DNA of 64,000 nucleotides. Origin: Enterobacter asburiae. GTDB taxonomy: Bacteria; Pseudomonadota; Gammaproteobacteria; Enterobacterales; Enterobacteriaceae. This document shows, in pieces, positions 22,313-32,894 of this stretch. Below the pieces are notes generated by a model, which worked only from the letters and a program-made list of their open reading frames with translations, did not search any database and had not been told where the DNA came from. Position 1 is the stretch's first letter. Every line of letters starts with the position of its first letter. Where the stretch lies: the NCBI RefSeq assembly GCF_008080435.1, contig NZ_VRKN01000018.1, forward strand, positions 1-64,000, read 5' to 3'. Position numbers and translations under genes: made by a program.

Positions 22313-23265
22313 TGATCGAGATAAAACACCTGAAAACGCTACAAGCGTTGCGGAACTGCGGTTCGCTCGCGGCGGCTGCGGCCACGCTGCACCAGACCCA
22401 GTCCGCCCTTTCTCACCAGTTCAGCGATCTGGAACAACGCCTCGGCTTCCGTCTTTTTGTGCGTAAGAGCCAGCCGCTACGCTTTACGCCGCAAGGTGAA
22501 ATTCTTCTTCAGCTGGCGAATCAGGTACTGCCGCAAATCGCCAGCGCGCTGCAGGCGTGTAACGAACCGCAGCAAACCAAGCTGCGTATCGCCATTGAGT
22601 GCCACAGCTGTATTCAGTGGCTGACCCCCGCGCTTGAGAACTTCCGTCAGAAGTGGCCGCAGGTGGAGATGGACTTCAAATCCGGCGTGACCTTTGACCC
22701 GCAGCCATCTCTGCAGCAGGGCGAGCTGGATCTGGTGATGACCTCGGACATTCTGCCGCGCAGCGGCCTGCACTATTCGCCGATGTTTGATTATGAAGTG
22801 CGCCTGGTGCTGGCGCCGGACCATCCGCTGGCGACCAAAACGCGCATCACGCCGGAAGACCTGGCGACAGAAACGCTGCTGATTTATCCGGTTCAGCGCA
22901 GTCGTCTGGATATCTGGCGCCACTTCCTGCAGCCTGCCGGCATTAGCCCGCAGCTGAAAAGCGTGGATAACACGCTGCTGCTGATTCAGATGGTGGCGGC
23001 CAGAATGGGTATCGCGGCGCTGCCGCACTGGGTGGTGGAGAGTTTTGAACGCCAGGGTCTGGTAGTGACCAAAACCCTGGGTGAAGGACTGTGGAGCCGA
23101 CTGTACGCCGCCGTGCGCGATGGCGAGCAGCGTCAGCCGATTACGGAGGCGTTTATTCGCTCAGCGCGGAACCACGCGTGCGACCATCTTCCGTTTGTGC
23201 GGAGCGCGGAGCGACCCAACGTCGATGGACCCACAGCGAAGCCAGGATCACCGTTCCCCCAATAA
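22312..23265 (+). CDS. metR: LysR-type regulator MetR
   Basis: MetR activates metE and other methionine genes with homocysteine as co-effector. The 317-aa protein has the N-terminal winged helix-turn-helix ([24 protein letters not shown] region, residues 13-36) and a C-terminal effector domain. The C-terminal 38 codons run antisense over the last codons of bioP (overlap 23153-23265); the full length equals that of E. coli MetR, so this is not a run-on error. Confidence 0.97.
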   Translation: MIEIKHLKTLQALRNCGSLAAAAATLHQTQSALSHQFSDLEQRLGFRLFVRKSQPLRFTPQGEILLQLANQVLPQIASALQACNEPQQTKLRIAIECHSCIQWLTPALENFRQKWPQVEMDFKSGVTFDPQPSLQQGELDLVMTSDILPRSGLHYSPMFDYEVRLVLAPDHPLATKTRITPEDLATETLLIYPVQRSRLDIWRHFLQPAGISPQLKSVDNTLLLIQMVAARMGIAALPHWVVESFERQGLVVTKTLGEGLWSRLYAAVRDGEQRQPITEAFIRSARNHACDHLPFVRSAERPNVDGPTAKPGSPFPQ

Positions 23266-24052
23266 GGAAGCTCGGCCAGTGCGGCTGTTGCTGCCAGATG
23301 GCGAGGTTGACCAGCAGCCCTGCCGGGACATGCACGTTGTTCATGATCCCCAGCGTACCGGCGTCTACCTGGGTAGCGCCGTAGTTCCACATGAAGTACC
23401 CCAGCCCTGACGCCACCACGCCCAGCCAGATCAGAACGCCCCACTGTACAGAGGTAGTCGGCAGCTTTTGCGGGTTACCGAGCATAAACCACGCCGCCAC
23501 CGCGACAATCGCAGCCCCCATATAAAACCAGGCGAACGCGTTATGCTGCGGCATCGGACGGGTTTCCATCAGGCGTTTGTAGCCCACCATGCCAATGGCG
23601 AAACTGATGTTGGCGAGCTGAACGAACATCAGCCCGGTCCAGAAGTGATCGCTGACTTTGTCATAGCGAATAATCGCCGCGCCGATCACCGCCAGTGCCG
23701 CGCTCAGCAGGTATCCCCAGCGCAGACGGCGCCTGCTGAGCAGGTCGTAAATCAGCGTGATATAGAGCGGCGTGAGCACGGTGAACAGCAGGAATTCGGA
23801 GACAGACAGGTAGACGTAAGCCCGGAAGCTAAACAGATACATGATGCCGAGCTGCATCGCCCCCACCAGCATATACAGCACAATCGTTTTCAGCGATTGC
23901 CCGCGCGTACGCAAAAACGGCAGGAACACCAGCGCTGCCAGCCCCACGCGCATCAGCACCGAGAAGTAGCTGTCGACCGAACCGGCAAGGTATTCGCCAA
24001 TCAGGCTAAAGGAGAAGGCCCACAGGATAGTGGTGATAATGAGTAGCGCCAC
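23153..24052 (-). CDS. bioP: Biotin transporter BioP (YigM), EamA family
   Basis: A 299-aa inner-membrane protein with about ten hydrophobic segments in two EamA repeats. It corresponds to E. coli YigM, reported as the high-affinity biotin importer BioP. Typical stretches are [16 protein letters not shown] at the start and [20 protein letters not shown] near residues 219-238. The C-terminus is basic and variable. The stop lies inside metR, giving a 113-bp antisense coding overlap. It may share a transcript direction with yigL, 82 bp upstream. Confidence 0.92.
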   Translation of the reverse strand: MALLIITTILWAFSFSLIGEYLAGSVDSYFSVLMRVGLAALVFLPFLRTRGQSLKTIVLYMLVGAMQLGIMYLFSFRAYVYLSVSEFLLFTVLTPLYITLIYDLLSRRRLRWGYLLSAALAVIGAAIIRYDKVSDHFWTGLMFVQLANISFAIGMVGYKRLMETRPMPQHNAFAWFYMGAAIVAVAAWFMLGNPQKLPTTSVQWGVLIWLGVVASGLGYFMWNYGATQVDAGTLGIMNNVHVPAGLLVNLAIWQQQPHWPSFLIGGTVILASLWVHRRWVAPRSAQTEDGRTRGSALSE

Positions 24053-24134
24053 AATGCTTGTCTCTCAAAAAGAAGGAGAGGCATTGTAGCGAACTCTTTA
24101 GTTGACATCTGAGCAATAAACAACCAAATGAAGA

Positions 24135-24935
24135 TTATTCAAGGAACAGTTTGCGCAGATACTTCGGTACCGCGTTGTCTGCGTTGGTGCCGATGACTTC
24201 CAGCTCCGGGTGCAAATCCTTCAGACGCTGGTGCGCGTTTTCCATGATGCAGCCCTTGCCCGCCATGGAGAGCATCTCTGCGTCGTTCATGCCGTCACCA
24301 AAGGCGATACAGTCTTTCAGCTCGAAGCCCAGACGTTTCGCAACCGCTTCCAGCGCGTGACCTTTGGAGACGCCACCCGCCATCACTTCCAGGCAGGTCA
24401 GGGTTGAGAAGCTCACGTTGACGCGATCGCCCCAGCGGGCGTTGATCGCCTGCTCCAGCGGCAGCAATTCCTCATGATTTACACAGGTGAAGAACACCTT
24501 ACTGATCCCTTCCGGCTCCAGCAGACCCGGCTCGTACAGCGAGTACTGGAATACAGCTTCCTTGAAGAAACGCATCTCTTCCGGGCGGTGGCGGTTCATA
24601 AACCAGTCGTCGTCGCGGTAGACGTTGGTGACGATATCCGGGTTATTGTGCACCACGCCAAACAGATCGGCGGCAATATCGCGATCCAGGTTGTGGGTAA
24701 AGATCAGGTTACCGTCGGTATCGTGCACGCGCGCACCGTTGGAGGTGATCATGTACGATTTGATCTCAAGATTATCGCGGATCTGCCCGACGTCTACGTG
24801 GTGGCGACCGGTGGCAAACACAAAATTTACGCCACGGGCGGTCAGGAGTTTTAAGGTCTCTTTCGCGTAAGGCGACAGGGTGTGGTCGGGGGAAAGCAGC
24901 GTGCCATCTAAATCAGATGCAACAACCTGGTACAT
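24135..24935 (-). CDS. yigL: HAD-family sugar phosphatase YigL
   Basis: YigL is a Cof-type HAD phosphatase that dephosphorylates sugar phosphates; in E. coli its mRNA is stabilised by SgrS during glucose-phosphate stress and it also acts on pyridoxal phosphate in vitro. The 266-aa product begins MYQVVASDLDGTLLS, with the DxDGT nucleophile motif at residues 8-12, and has GDGMNDAEML near 213. ATG 24935 gives the E. coli length; the frame open further upstream lies mostly in pldB. pldB ends 31 bp upstream on the same strand. Confidence 0.94.
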   Translation of the reverse strand: MYQVVASDLDGTLLSPDHTLSPYAKETLKLLTARGVNFVFATGRHHVDVGQIRDNLEIKSYMITSNGARVHDTDGNLIFTHNLDRDIAADLFGVVHNNPDIVTNVYRDDDWFMNRHRPEEMRFFKEAVFQYSLYEPGLLEPEGISKVFFTCVNHEELLPLEQAINARWGDRVNVSFSTLTCLEVMAGGVSKGHALEAVAKRLGFELKDCIAFGDGMNDAEMLSMAGKGCIMENAHQRLKDLHPELEVIGTNADNAVPKYLRKLFLE

Positions 24936-24966
24936 AGGGATTTCAACCTCTGGTGGAAAACAAGAA

Positions 24967-25959
24967 TCAATTATGCCTGTTGAAAAATTCAACAATGGCG
25001 TTGAGCGCGACTGAGCGCATAGCGTCCTTTTCAAAAAGGATCTCATGGTACGCGCCGTTGATGACCAACGGTTTTCCCCCTTCACAAGGGTGGCCGGCGG
25101 CAGCGCGGAGTTCGCAAAAACGGTCATGCATGCGGTTATCCACCACACGCTCTTCTTCAGCCTGAATCAGAAGCGTTGGCGTGTCGTCATTGCCGACGCC
25201 AGCCAGCACCTGCTCACCGGCAAGGATACCTTCCCGCACCCAGTGATAGGTCGGGCCGCCCACGCGCAGGCGCGGTTCATCGGCATAAAAACGCAGGTTA
25301 CGACGATAGCGCTGTCGGCTGTGGGTCAGCACGTTCATCGCAAAAGGCAGTGCACGCCAGCGCCCCGTCCCGATGGCATAGCCTTCTCGAATGCGCTGAT
25401 GGCCCTCAGCCCAGTCAAGAATATGACGCACCATCCAGTCAGGAAAACGCATGACGATGCCATACATCGGCGCGGTGAGCGCAATGGCGTCGCACTGGTG
25501 CGCGTGGCGCTGTAAAAACAGCGTTGAAATCGCACCGCCCATAGAGTGCGCCAGAATATAGCGCTTCCGCCAGGGGCCAGGCTCGACCTCCTGCTGCCAG
25601 AACGCGGCGAGGTCGTCGACGTAATCACTGAAGTTATCCACGTGGCCGCGATGCGTATCCGATAACAGGCGGCCCGACAGCCCCTGCCCGCGGTGGTCAA
25701 TAATCAACACATCGAAGCCCAGATGGAACAGGTCATAGGCCAGTTCGGCGTATTTGATATAGCTCTCAATACGCCCGGGGCAGACCACAATGACCCGGTC
25801 ATTTTTCTTAGCGTGAAAACGCACGAAGCGTACCGGAATATCGCCGACGCCCGTAAACTCATCTTCCTCACGCTGGCGCCAGAAATCGGTCAGCGGCCCC
25901 ATGGAGAAAGCAGCAAATGCGTTTTCTCGTGTTTCCCAGTCCTTTTTCTGCTGAAACAT
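24967..25959 (-). CDS. pldB: Lysophospholipase L2 PldB
   Basis: PldB is an inner-membrane-associated lysophospholipase with the alpha/beta hydrolase fold. The nucleophile elbow LAHSMGGAIS lies near residues 134-143, the lid and core motif IIDHRGQGLSGR near 85-96, and the likely His in NGAYHEILFEKD near the end. I chose ATG 25959 (MFQQKKDW), matching the E. coli N-terminus; a GTG five codons earlier (25974) is possible. At 330 aa it lacks about ten C-terminal residues of the E. coli protein. yigL follows, probably in an operon. Confidence 0.93.
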   Translation of the reverse strand: MFQQKKDWETRENAFAAFSMGPLTDFWRQREEDEFTGVGDIPVRFVRFHAKKNDRVIVVCPGRIESYIKYAELAYDLFHLGFDVLIIDHRGQGLSGRLLSDTHRGHVDNFSDYVDDLAAFWQQEVEPGPWRKRYILAHSMGGAISTLFLQRHAHQCDAIALTAPMYGIVMRFPDWMVRHILDWAEGHQRIREGYAIGTGRWRALPFAMNVLTHSRQRYRRNLRFYADEPRLRVGGPTYHWVREGILAGEQVLAGVGNDDTPTLLIQAEEERVVDNRMHDRFCELRAAAGHPCEGGKPLVINGAYHEILFEKDAMRSVALNAIVEFFNRHN

Positions 25960-26068
25960 CGGGTTTCTACTCACCTAAGCCAAGGAATATCGTTTTTTCG
26001 TAACCGGTCACAAAATGACTCAACAATAGCGTATTGTGGCATAAAAACAGACGATTCGGGAGTTTCAA

Positions 26069-26689
26069 ATGACCTTCGAGTGGTGGTTCGCTTACCTGCT
26101 GACATCCATCATCCTTAGTCTTTCACCGGGCTCGGGCGCCATTAACACCATGACCACCTCTATTAACCATGGCTATCGCGGTGCGGCGGCGTCGATTGCC
26201 GGTTTGCAGACCGGGCTGGGCATTCACATTGTCCTGGTCGGGATTGGTCTGGGGACCCTGTTCTCCCGCTCCGTGCTGGCCTTTGAGGTGCTGAAATGGG
26301 CCGGGGCAGCGTATCTGATCTGGCTGGGTATCCAGCAGTGGCGCGCGGCGGGCTCCATCAACCTGAATACGCTCGCTCAGACGCAAAACCGCGGCCATCT
26401 GTTTAAACGCGCGGTGTTCGTCAACCTGACCAACCCGAAGAGCATTGTGTTCCTCGCCGCACTGTTCCCGCAGTTTATTGTTCCGCATCAGCCCCAGGTG
26501 ATGCAGTACGTGGTGCTGGGCGCGACCACCATTATCGTCGATATCATCGTGATGATTGGTTACGCGACGCTGGCGCAGCGAATTGCGGCGTGGATTAAAG
26601 GGCCTAAGCAGATGAAGGCCCTGAATAAAGTCTTTGGCTCGCTGTTTATGCTGGTTGGCGCGCTGCTTGCGTCAGCGCGTCATGCTTAG
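26069..26689 (+). CDS. rhtB: Homoserine/homoserine lactone efflux protein RhtB
   Basis: RhtB is a LysE-family exporter of homoserine, its lactone and related amino acids. The 206-aa product shows about six hydrophobic segments, the family motif [12 protein letters not shown] near residues 17-28 and [18 protein letters not shown] near 118-135. It is convergent with rhtC, its paralogue; their stop codons interlock at 26686-26689. Confidence 0.95.
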   Translation: MTFEWWFAYLLTSIILSLSPGSGAINTMTTSINHGYRGAAASIAGLQTGLGIHIVLVGIGLGTLFSRSVLAFEVLKWAGAAYLIWLGIQQWRAAGSINLNTLAQTQNRGHLFKRAVFVNLTNPKSIVFLAALFPQFIVPHQPQVMQYVVLGATTIIVDIIVMIGYATLAQRIAAWIKGPKQMKALNKVFGSLFMLVGALLASARHA

Positions 26690-27306
26690 CGAGAAATGAT
26701 GAGATGAATGCCGAAGCCGGCGAACAGTGCGCCGGCGAAGCCGTCAATCCACTTCGCGATACGCTGGTAGCCGCGGCGCATCGCCGGTAAGGCGAACAGG
26801 CTGGCCACGATGGTAAACCACGCAAACGTCTCGACGACGATCAGCAGGAAGATACCCCAGCGCGCGCCCGCGCCGACGCTATCGCCGACAAATAGCGAGA
26901 ACACGGAGCCGAAATAGATAATTGCTTTTGGGTTCGCCAGATTGGTCAGCAGCCCTTTTACAAAGCTGCGGCCGCCCGTTGCCAGCTCCACCTTTGGCTC
27001 TTCCGGTTTTTTCTCTTCTTTCTTCAGCGCCCCGCGCAGCATCTGGTAGCCCATCCAGCACAGGTACAGCCCGCCACCGACCATAATGATGTTATGCAGC
27101 CAGGCCATCTTCGCCAGGATAAGGTTCAGACCGAGCAGCGCAACGGCCGCCCAGACCATCACGCCCATGGTGATACCGAGCACGCCCATCATCGCCTCTT
27201 TGCGGGAGCGGCTGACGGCCGTTTGTGATACGAAGAAAAAGTCTGGGCCGGGGCTCATCAGCGCAACGATGTGCACTAACGCCACGGTGAGAAATAGCAT
27301 TAACAT
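26686..27306 (-). CDS. rhtC: Threonine efflux protein RhtC
   Basis: RhtC is a LysE-family exporter of threonine. It is 206 aa with about six membrane segments, the motif [14 protein letters not shown] near residues 17-30 and [18 protein letters not shown] near 121-138. A Lys/Glu-rich cytoplasmic loop ([13 protein letters not shown]) lies near 94-106. It is convergent with rhtB and 61 bp downstream of recQ. Confidence 0.95.
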   Translation of the reverse strand: MLMLFLTVALVHIVALMSPGPDFFFVSQTAVSRSRKEAMMGVLGITMGVMVWAAVALLGLNLILAKMAWLHNIIMVGGGLYLCWMGYQMLRGALKKEEKKPEEPKVELATGGRSFVKGLLTNLANPKAIIYFGSVFSLFVGDSVGAGARWGIFLLIVVETFAWFTIVASLFALPAMRRGYQRIAKWIDGFAGALFAGFGIHLIISR

Positions 27307-27367
27307 AATTCGCTCGCGGGGAAATAATTCAGTGAGTCATCATCCTGGCACTTTTTCGCCCGGCTGA

Positions 27368-29197
27368 CTACTCCTCATCATCACCATCGGCGTGAGAGCG
27401 GATGAGCGCCATAAACTCTTTACCAAAGCGCTCCAGCTTGCGTGTCCCCACGCCGTTGACGCTGAGCATCTCGCTGGCGCTGAGCGGCATCTGCTCGGCC
27501 ATCTCAATCAGCGTCGCGTCGTTGAACACCACGTAAGGCGGGATGTTCTCTTCATCGGCAATAGCTTTACGCAGCTTGCGCAGTTTGGCGAACAGCTTGC
27601 GGTCGTAGTTACCGCCGTAGGATTTCTGCATCACGCGTGGCTTCAGGGCGATGACGCGCGGCACGGCAAGCTTGAGTTCAACGTCACCGCGCAGTACCGG
27701 ACGCGCCGCTTCGGTCAGCTGCAGGGCGGAGTGCTGGGCAATGTTCTGCGTGGCGAAGCCCAGATGGATCAGCTGGCGAATGATACTCACCCAGTGTTCG
27801 TGGCTCTGCTCCTTGCCAATACCGTAGACAGGCAGCTTGTCATGGCCCATGTCGCGGATACGCTGGTTGTTGGCACCGCGCAGCACCTCCACCACGTAGC
27901 CCATCCCAAAGCGTTGATTCACACGGTAAATGGTCGAGAGCGCCTTACGCGCGTCCATCAGGCCATCGTACTGTTTCGGCGGATCCAGGCAGATATCGCA
28001 GTTGCCGCACGGCTCCTGGCGCCCTTCACCAAAGTAGTTGAGCAGCACCAGACGGCGGCAGGTTTGTGCTTCGGCAAACGCGCCCATCGCGTTGAGCTTG
28101 TGGCGCTCGATATCCTGCAGCTGTCCCTGCGGTTTCTCTTCCAGACAGCGGCGCAGCCACGCCATATCGGCCGGATCGTAAAACAGCATCGCTTCCGCAG
28201 GCAGACCGTCACGCCCGGCGCGACCGGTTTCCTGATAGTAGGATTCGATATTGCGGGGAATGTCGAAATGGACCACAAAGCGCACGTTGGGCTTGTTGAT
28301 CCCCATGCCGAACGCTACCGTCGCGACGACGATTTGCAGGTCGTCACGCTGGAATTTCTCCTGCACGTCGGCGCGGATATGGTTCTCTAACCCGGCGTGA
28401 TACGCGGCGGCGCTAAAGCCGCGATTTTGCAGACGCGCGGCGGTGTCTTCCACCTTCGCACGGCTATTGCAGTAGATGATGCCGGACTTGCCGCGCTGCT
28501 CCTGGACGTAGCGCAGGAGCTGATCCAGCGGCTTGAATTTTTCCATCAGCATGTAGCGGATGTTGGGGCGGTCGAAGCTGCTGACCTGAATATAGGGGTC
28601 GTTCAGCCCGAGCAGGCGAACAATATCCTGACGGGTGGTGTCATCTGCCGTGGCGGTAAGCGCCATAAACGGCAGCTCGGGGAAACGCTGACGCAGCTGG
28701 CCGAGCGCGGCATATTCCGGGCGGAAATCATGCCCCCACTGGGAAATACAGTGTGCTTCATCCACCGCCAGCAGGACCGGATTCCAGTGCGCGAGATGGT
28801 CGAGGAAGTTATCCAGCATCAGGCGTTCCGGCGCGATATACAGCAGGCGGATCTGTCCGGTGCGACACCCGGCCATCACCTCTTGCTGCTGCTCCCGGGT
28901 TTGCGTGGAGTTCAGACAGGCTGCCGCCACGCCGTTGGCGAGCAGCTGGTCAACCTGGTCTTTCATCAGGGAAATGAGCGGGGATACTACGACCGTCAGG
29001 CCGTTAAGCACCAGCGCGGGCACCTGATAACAAAGTGATTTTCCACCGCCGGTTGGCATCACCACCAGGCAGTCACGGCCTTCCAGCACCGTTTCAATGA
29101 TGGTTTCCTGGCCAGGGCGGAACTGCTGATAGCCAAAGGTTTCATGCAAAACCTGTTTAGCCAGCGACTCCTGATTCAATACTTCCGCCTGCGCCAC
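27368..29197 (-). CDS. recQ: ATP-dependent DNA helicase RecQ
   Basis: RecQ is a 3'-5' helicase for recombination and fork repair. In order it shows Walker [11 protein letters not shown] near residues 50-59, [17 protein letters not shown] near 145-161, motif [12 protein letters not shown] near 320, zinc-binding Cys (CRR...CGNCDIC) near 380-400, the winged helix and a C-terminal HRDC domain. I place the start at GTG 29197, with GGGG 6 nt upstream. The codon aligned with the E. coli start two codons earlier is GTT here, and the open frame further upstream begins only with TTG (29260). Confidence 0.93.
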   Translation of the reverse strand: MAQAEVLNQESLAKQVLHETFGYQQFRPGQETIIETVLEGRDCLVVMPTGGGKSLCYQVPALVLNGLTVVVSPLISLMKDQVDQLLANGVAAACLNSTQTREQQQEVMAGCRTGQIRLLYIAPERLMLDNFLDHLAHWNPVLLAVDEAHCISQWGHDFRPEYAALGQLRQRFPELPFMALTATADDTTRQDIVRLLGLNDPYIQVSSFDRPNIRYMLMEKFKPLDQLLRYVQEQRGKSGIIYCNSRAKVEDTAARLQNRGFSAAAYHAGLENHIRADVQEKFQRDDLQIVVATVAFGMGINKPNVRFVVHFDIPRNIESYYQETGRAGRDGLPAEAMLFYDPADMAWLRRCLEEKPQGQLQDIERHKLNAMGAFAEAQTCRRLVLLNYFGEGRQEPCGNCDICLDPPKQYDGLMDARKALSTIYRVNQRFGMGYVVEVLRGANNQRIRDMGHDKLPVYGIGKEQSHEHWVSIIRQLIHLGFATQNIAQHSALQLTEAARPVLRGDVELKLAVPRVIALKPRVMQKSYGGNYDRKLFAKLRKLRKAIADEENIPPYVVFNDATLIEMAEQMPLSASEMLSVNGVGTRKLERFGKEFMALIRSHADGDDEE

Positions 29198-29287
29198 GTT
29201 AACCCCATATGCCTGAAATGAAACAGGCGCTATTTTCAGCGCCTGAGAGAGAAACTTCAACGTTTAACGCAAAAACATTCGAGCAGC

Positions 29288-30157
29288 CTAGAGAATATCG
29301 TTCAGCATCACGCCCACGCCGATGCGGGTCTGGTTGAAGTTGTAATCGATAAGCGACTCGCCGTAACCGCTGTACACCTGAGTATAGATACGGACATGCT
29401 TGGTCATTGGATAGCTTAAGCCCACTTCCGCACCGCCGTAGCCGGTGTTCCAGTTGTACTGGCCTTTGGCGCTGAGCACAGCATCACCTAACTGGTAGCC
29501 GACTTTAAGCTGGTAGTAGCCCATATATTTGGTGATGTCCGGGTTGTCATCAGTGCTGCCCACCACATACCACGGCTTCACTTCCACCATCCAGTTACCG
29601 TTTTGCGCCATCAGGCGCGTATAGGCACGGTTCCAGCTGCGCGAGGTAGGGTCAGAGCGACCGTTGGAATCGTGGTTAAAGCCCACTTCGACATCACGCA
29701 GCGTCCAGCCCGCAAACTCATAATCCGTTGCAAAACCGAGGAACAACTGCGGCTCATAGTTGGTTTCACGGAACGGTGAGGACTCTCCGCTGTTAGAGAG
29801 CTGCCACCAGGATTTCTGCGTGTAAGAAGCCCCGAGCACCGAGTTCGGCCCCAGAATACCGCGCCAGAATGGGAAGGCGAGACTGAGCTGGAACTTCACC
29901 TCATCTTTACGCGCATTATCAGACCAGTTATAGGAGCTTATCGCCTCTTTGTTGAGATCGCTGGTCTGGGTGTAAATCACATAGTTGGTGTCATACGGAT
30001 AGAGCGTGAACGGATTGTCATGCTCCTGGAGAAGGTTCGCGATAATACTACCGTGAACGGCAGGTTTATCATGGACCTCTTTGATCGTCGCTTCCTGCGC
30101 GTATGCTGTGAGGGGCAGCGCAACCGCCGCCAGTAACCAGGCCAGATACGTCCGCAT
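29288..30157 (-). CDS. pldA: Outer membrane phospholipase A PldA
   Basis: PldA is a 12-strand beta-barrel that hydrolyses phospholipids misplaced in the outer leaflet and is active as a Ca2+-dependent dimer. The 289-aa precursor starts with a signal peptide (MRTYLAWLLAAVALPLTAYA, cleaved after Ala 20). The catalytic His and Ser are in FNHDSNGRSD near residues 160-169, and the C-terminus alternates hydrophobic residues as barrel strands do. The end GVGVMLNDIL is a strand end rather than the usual terminal Phe. It is divergent from yigI. Confidence 0.97.
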   Translation of the reverse strand: MRTYLAWLLAAVALPLTAYAQEATIKEVHDKPAVHGSIIANLLQEHDNPFTLYPYDTNYVIYTQTSDLNKEAISSYNWSDNARKDEVKFQLSLAFPFWRGILGPNSVLGASYTQKSWWQLSNSGESSPFRETNYEPQLFLGFATDYEFAGWTLRDVEVGFNHDSNGRSDPTSRSWNRAYTRLMAQNGNWMVEVKPWYVVGSTDDNPDITKYMGYYQLKVGYQLGDAVLSAKGQYNWNTGYGGAEVGLSYPMTKHVRIYTQVYSGYGESLIDYNFNQTRIGVGVMLNDIL

Positions 30158-30320
30158 CGGTGGTGTTCTCCTGCAAAAGAATAAAATTACCTGAATAGTT
30201 ATGTGGCGAACATTCTACAGACTTCTGCGACAACTGCTGCATCCTCGTTTCTGAAAGTGGAATTCCTTGTTGCCGAGGCATAAAATCAACATTTCATTAA
30301 CAATAAGGATGTAATGCCTC

Positions 30321-30788
30321 ATGTCAGCCATGCTTACCGCCGAAGAAGTGTTAAAACTCGTGGGCGAGATTTTTGTTTACCATATGCCGTTTAACCGTGC
30401 GCTGGGACTGGAGCTGGAGCGTTATGAGAAAGACTTTGCCCAGCTGAGTTTCAACAACCAGCCGATGATGGTGGGTAACTGGGCGCAAAGTATTTTGCAC
30501 GGTGGCGTGATTGCCTCCGCGCTGGACGTGGCGGCAGGCCTGGTCTGCGTAGGCAGTACGCTGACCCGCCATGACACCATCAACGAAGATGAACTCCGCC
30601 AGCGTCTGGCGCGCATGGGCACCATTGATTTGCGCGTCGACTATCTTCGCCCGGGGCGCGGAAATCGCTTTACCTGTACCAGCAGCCTGCTGCGCGCCGG
30701 AAATAAAGTTGCCGTGGCACGTGTTGAATTACACAACGAAGAACAGGTGTATATCGCCAGCGCAACCGCCACTTATATGGTGGGTTGA
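30321..30788 (+). CDS. yigI: Hotdog-fold acyl-CoA thioesterase YigI
   Basis: 155 aa with the PaaI-like hotdog fold; E. coli YigI is reported as a medium- and long-chain acyl-CoA thioesterase. The family core [15 protein letters not shown] lies near residues 60-74, with [12 protein letters not shown] near 112-123. Its job in the cell is not firmly known. rarD follows after 51 bp on the same strand. Confidence 0.93.
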   Translation: MSAMLTAEEVLKLVGEIFVYHMPFNRALGLELERYEKDFAQLSFNNQPMMVGNWAQSILHGGVIASALDVAAGLVCVGSTLTRHDTINEDELRQRLARMGTIDLRVDYLRPGRGNRFTCTSSLLRAGNKVAVARVELHNEEQVYIASATATYMVG

Positions 30789-30839
30789 AGCGGCAAAATC
30801 GGGTAAAATTAATTCACTTTTTTGTAACGGATTCTCCCG

Positions 30840-31736
30840 ATGGATGCTAAACAGACGCGGCAGGGCGTTTTACTCGCCCTTGCCGCTTATTTTATTTGGG
30901 GTATCGCCCCGGCGTATTTCAAACTTATCGCCTACGTTCCGGCCGATGAGATCCTTACTCACCGCGTTATCTGGTCATTCTTCTTTATGATTGCGCTGAT
31001 GAGCCTCAGCCGTCAGTGGTCGGGCGTCAAAACGCTGTTTAAAACCCCTAAGAAGGTCTTCCTGCTGGCGCTCTCAGCAGTGCTGATTGGCGGCAACTGG
31101 CTGCTGTTTATCTGGGCGGTGAATAACCATCACATGCTCGAAGCAAGCCTGGGGTACTTCATTAACCCACTGGTGAACATCGTGCTGGGAATGATTTTCC
31201 TCGGTGAGCGCTTCCGCCGGATGCAGTGGGTGGCGGTGATTCTGGCCTTCTGCGGCGTACTGGTGCAGCTCTGGACTTTCGGCTCGCTGCCGATTATTGC
31301 CCTCGGTCTGGCGTTCAGCTTTGCGTTCTACGGCCTGGTGCGTAAGAAGATTGCGGTGGAAGCGCAGACGGGGATGCTGTTTGAAACCCTGTGGCTGCTG
31401 CCCGTGGCGGCGATTTATCTCTTCGGCATCGCCGACAGCGCCACCAGCCATATGGGCAGCAATCCGTGGTCGCTGAACCTGATGCTGATGGCGGCAGGCG
31501 TGGTGACCACCATTCCACTGCTGTGCTTCACCGGTGCAGCGACGCGTCTGCGTCTCTCCACGCTGGGCTTCTTCCAGTACATTGGCCCGACGCTGATGTT
31601 CCTGCTGGCAGTGGTGTTTTACGGTGAGGTGCCAGGGGCAGATAAGATGGTGACGTTCGCCTTTATCTGGGTGGCGCTGGCGATTTTCGTCGCAGATGCG
31701 ATTTATACCCAGCGCAGGGTGCGCAAAGGGCTGTAG
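30840..31736 (+). CDS. rarD: RarD, EamA-family transporter
   Basis: RarD is a predicted inner-membrane permease of the drug/metabolite (EamA) superfamily; the name came from chloramphenicol-related observations and the substrate is not established. The 298-aa product has about ten membrane segments, with ALAAYFIWGIAPAYFK at residues 14-29 and LGFFQYIGPTLMFLLAV near 241-257. No strong ribosome-binding sequence precedes ATG 30840, so translation may be weak. A BIME follows. Confidence 0.93.
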   Translation: MDAKQTRQGVLLALAAYFIWGIAPAYFKLIAYVPADEILTHRVIWSFFFMIALMSLSRQWSGVKTLFKTPKKVFLLALSAVLIGGNWLLFIWAVNNHHMLEASLGYFINPLVNIVLGMIFLGERFRRMQWVAVILAFCGVLVQLWTFGSLPIIALGLAFSFAFYGLVRKKIAVEAQTGMLFETLWLLPVAAIYLFGIADSATSHMGSNPWSLNLMLMAAGVVTTIPLLCFTGAATRLRLSTLGFFQYIGPTLMFLLAVVFYGEVPGADKMVTFAFIWVALAIFVADAIYTQRRVRKGL

Positions 31737-31745
31737 TGCCTTTTT

Positions 31746-31814
31746 GCCGGATGGCGGCTGCGCCTTATCCGGCCTACAAGATCTGTAGGCCCGGTAAGCG
31801 CAGCGCCACCGGGC
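31746..31814. repeat. Pair of inverted REP units (BIME) between rarD and corA
   Basis: GCCGGATGGCGGCTGCGCC...CCGGCCTACA (31746-31778) and TGTAGGCCCGGTAAGCG...CACCGGGC (31784-31814) face each other. They fill the convergent 84-bp gap where E. coli carries yigG and yigF. Confidence 0.87.
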
Positions 31815-31820
31815 GGATTC

Positions 31821-32771
31821 TCAAAGCCAGTTACGACGCTTAAAGTACAAATACGGCGCCAGCCCGGCGAGGATCATAAAGATAATCGCCCCCGGGTAAC
31901 CAAAGCTCCACTTCAGTTCCGGCATAAACTCAAAGTTCATCCCATAGCTGGACGCCACCAGCGTCGGCGGCAGGAACACCACGGAAACCACCGAGAAGAT
32001 CTTGATGATGCGGTTCTGCTCGATGTTGATAAAGCCCATCGCCGCCTGCATCAGGAAGTTCACCTTCTGGAACAGGGATTCGTTGTGCGGCAGCAGGGAT
32101 TCGATATCTCGTAAGATCTCCCGCGCCTGCTCCAGCTGACCGCCCGGCAGACGCGCCTTGCGTACCAGGAAGTTCAGCGCGCGCTGGGTATCCATCAGAC
32201 ACAAACGCACTTTCCAGCCGATATCTTCCAGTTCCGCCAGCGTGGAGAGCGCTGCGTCGTACTCATCGCCCTGATGGCCTTCCATGATCACGCGGCTCAG
32301 CTTTTCCAGATCGCTGTAGATGTTTTCAATTTCGTCCGCCAGCTGTTCAATTTTGGTCTCGAAAAGATCGAGCAGCAGTTCGTAAGCGTTACCGTCCACC
32401 ATTGCCTGGCTGCGGGCGCGCATGCGGTAGAGACGGAATGCCGGCAGCTCACGCTCGCGCAGGGTAAACAGACGGCCGTCGCGAATGGTAAACGCCACGG
32501 TGGAGTTACCCGCGTGGTCTTCCGCATCTTCAAAAAAGAAGAAGGAGTGAATATGCAGACCGTCTTCGTCTTCAAAAAAACGCGCGGATGCTTCGATGTC
32601 TTCCAGTTCCGGGCGGGTTGCCAGGCTTTGCCCCAGCTCAGATTGTACGCGAAGGCGCTCATCGTCGTCCGGCTCGACCAGATCCACCCATACGGCATCA
32701 ATGAGGGGCTGTGACTCTTCGGCTTCAAGCCGAGTCAGTCGGTTATTTTCGAGTTGAAATGCGCTCAACAT
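31821..32771 (-). CDS. corA: Magnesium/cobalt channel CorA
   Basis: CorA is the constitutive pentameric Mg2+ channel, also passing Co2+ and Ni2+. The 316-aa protein has a large acidic cytoplasmic domain with long helices and two C-terminal membrane spans. The signature YGMNF of the pore loop is near residue 278, and the basic end YFKRRNWL follows the last span. ATG 32771 gives the E. coli length. The 5' leader, with a candidate corL and a hairpin, suggests Rho-dependent control as reported in Salmonella. Confidence 0.97.
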   Translation of the reverse strand: MLSAFQLENNRLTRLEAEESQPLIDAVWVDLVEPDDDERLRVQSELGQSLATRPELEDIEASARFFEDEDGLHIHSFFFFEDAEDHAGNSTVAFTIRDGRLFTLRERELPAFRLYRMRARSQAMVDGNAYELLLDLFETKIEQLADEIENIYSDLEKLSRVIMEGHQGDEYDAALSTLAELEDIGWKVRLCLMDTQRALNFLVRKARLPGGQLEQAREILRDIESLLPHNESLFQKVNFLMQAAMGFINIEQNRIIKIFSVVSVVFLPPTLVASSYGMNFEFMPELKWSFGYPGAIIFMILAGLAPYLYFKRRNWL

Positions 32772-32894
32772 GACCGGGACTCCCAATGCAAAAAATATCG
32801 GACAGTTCGGTGGGCACACAGAAACAAATTGGGTTTCAGACCATTAAACAGCCTGACTCAGCGCGACGGGAATAATGCAGGTCGCTGACAACCA

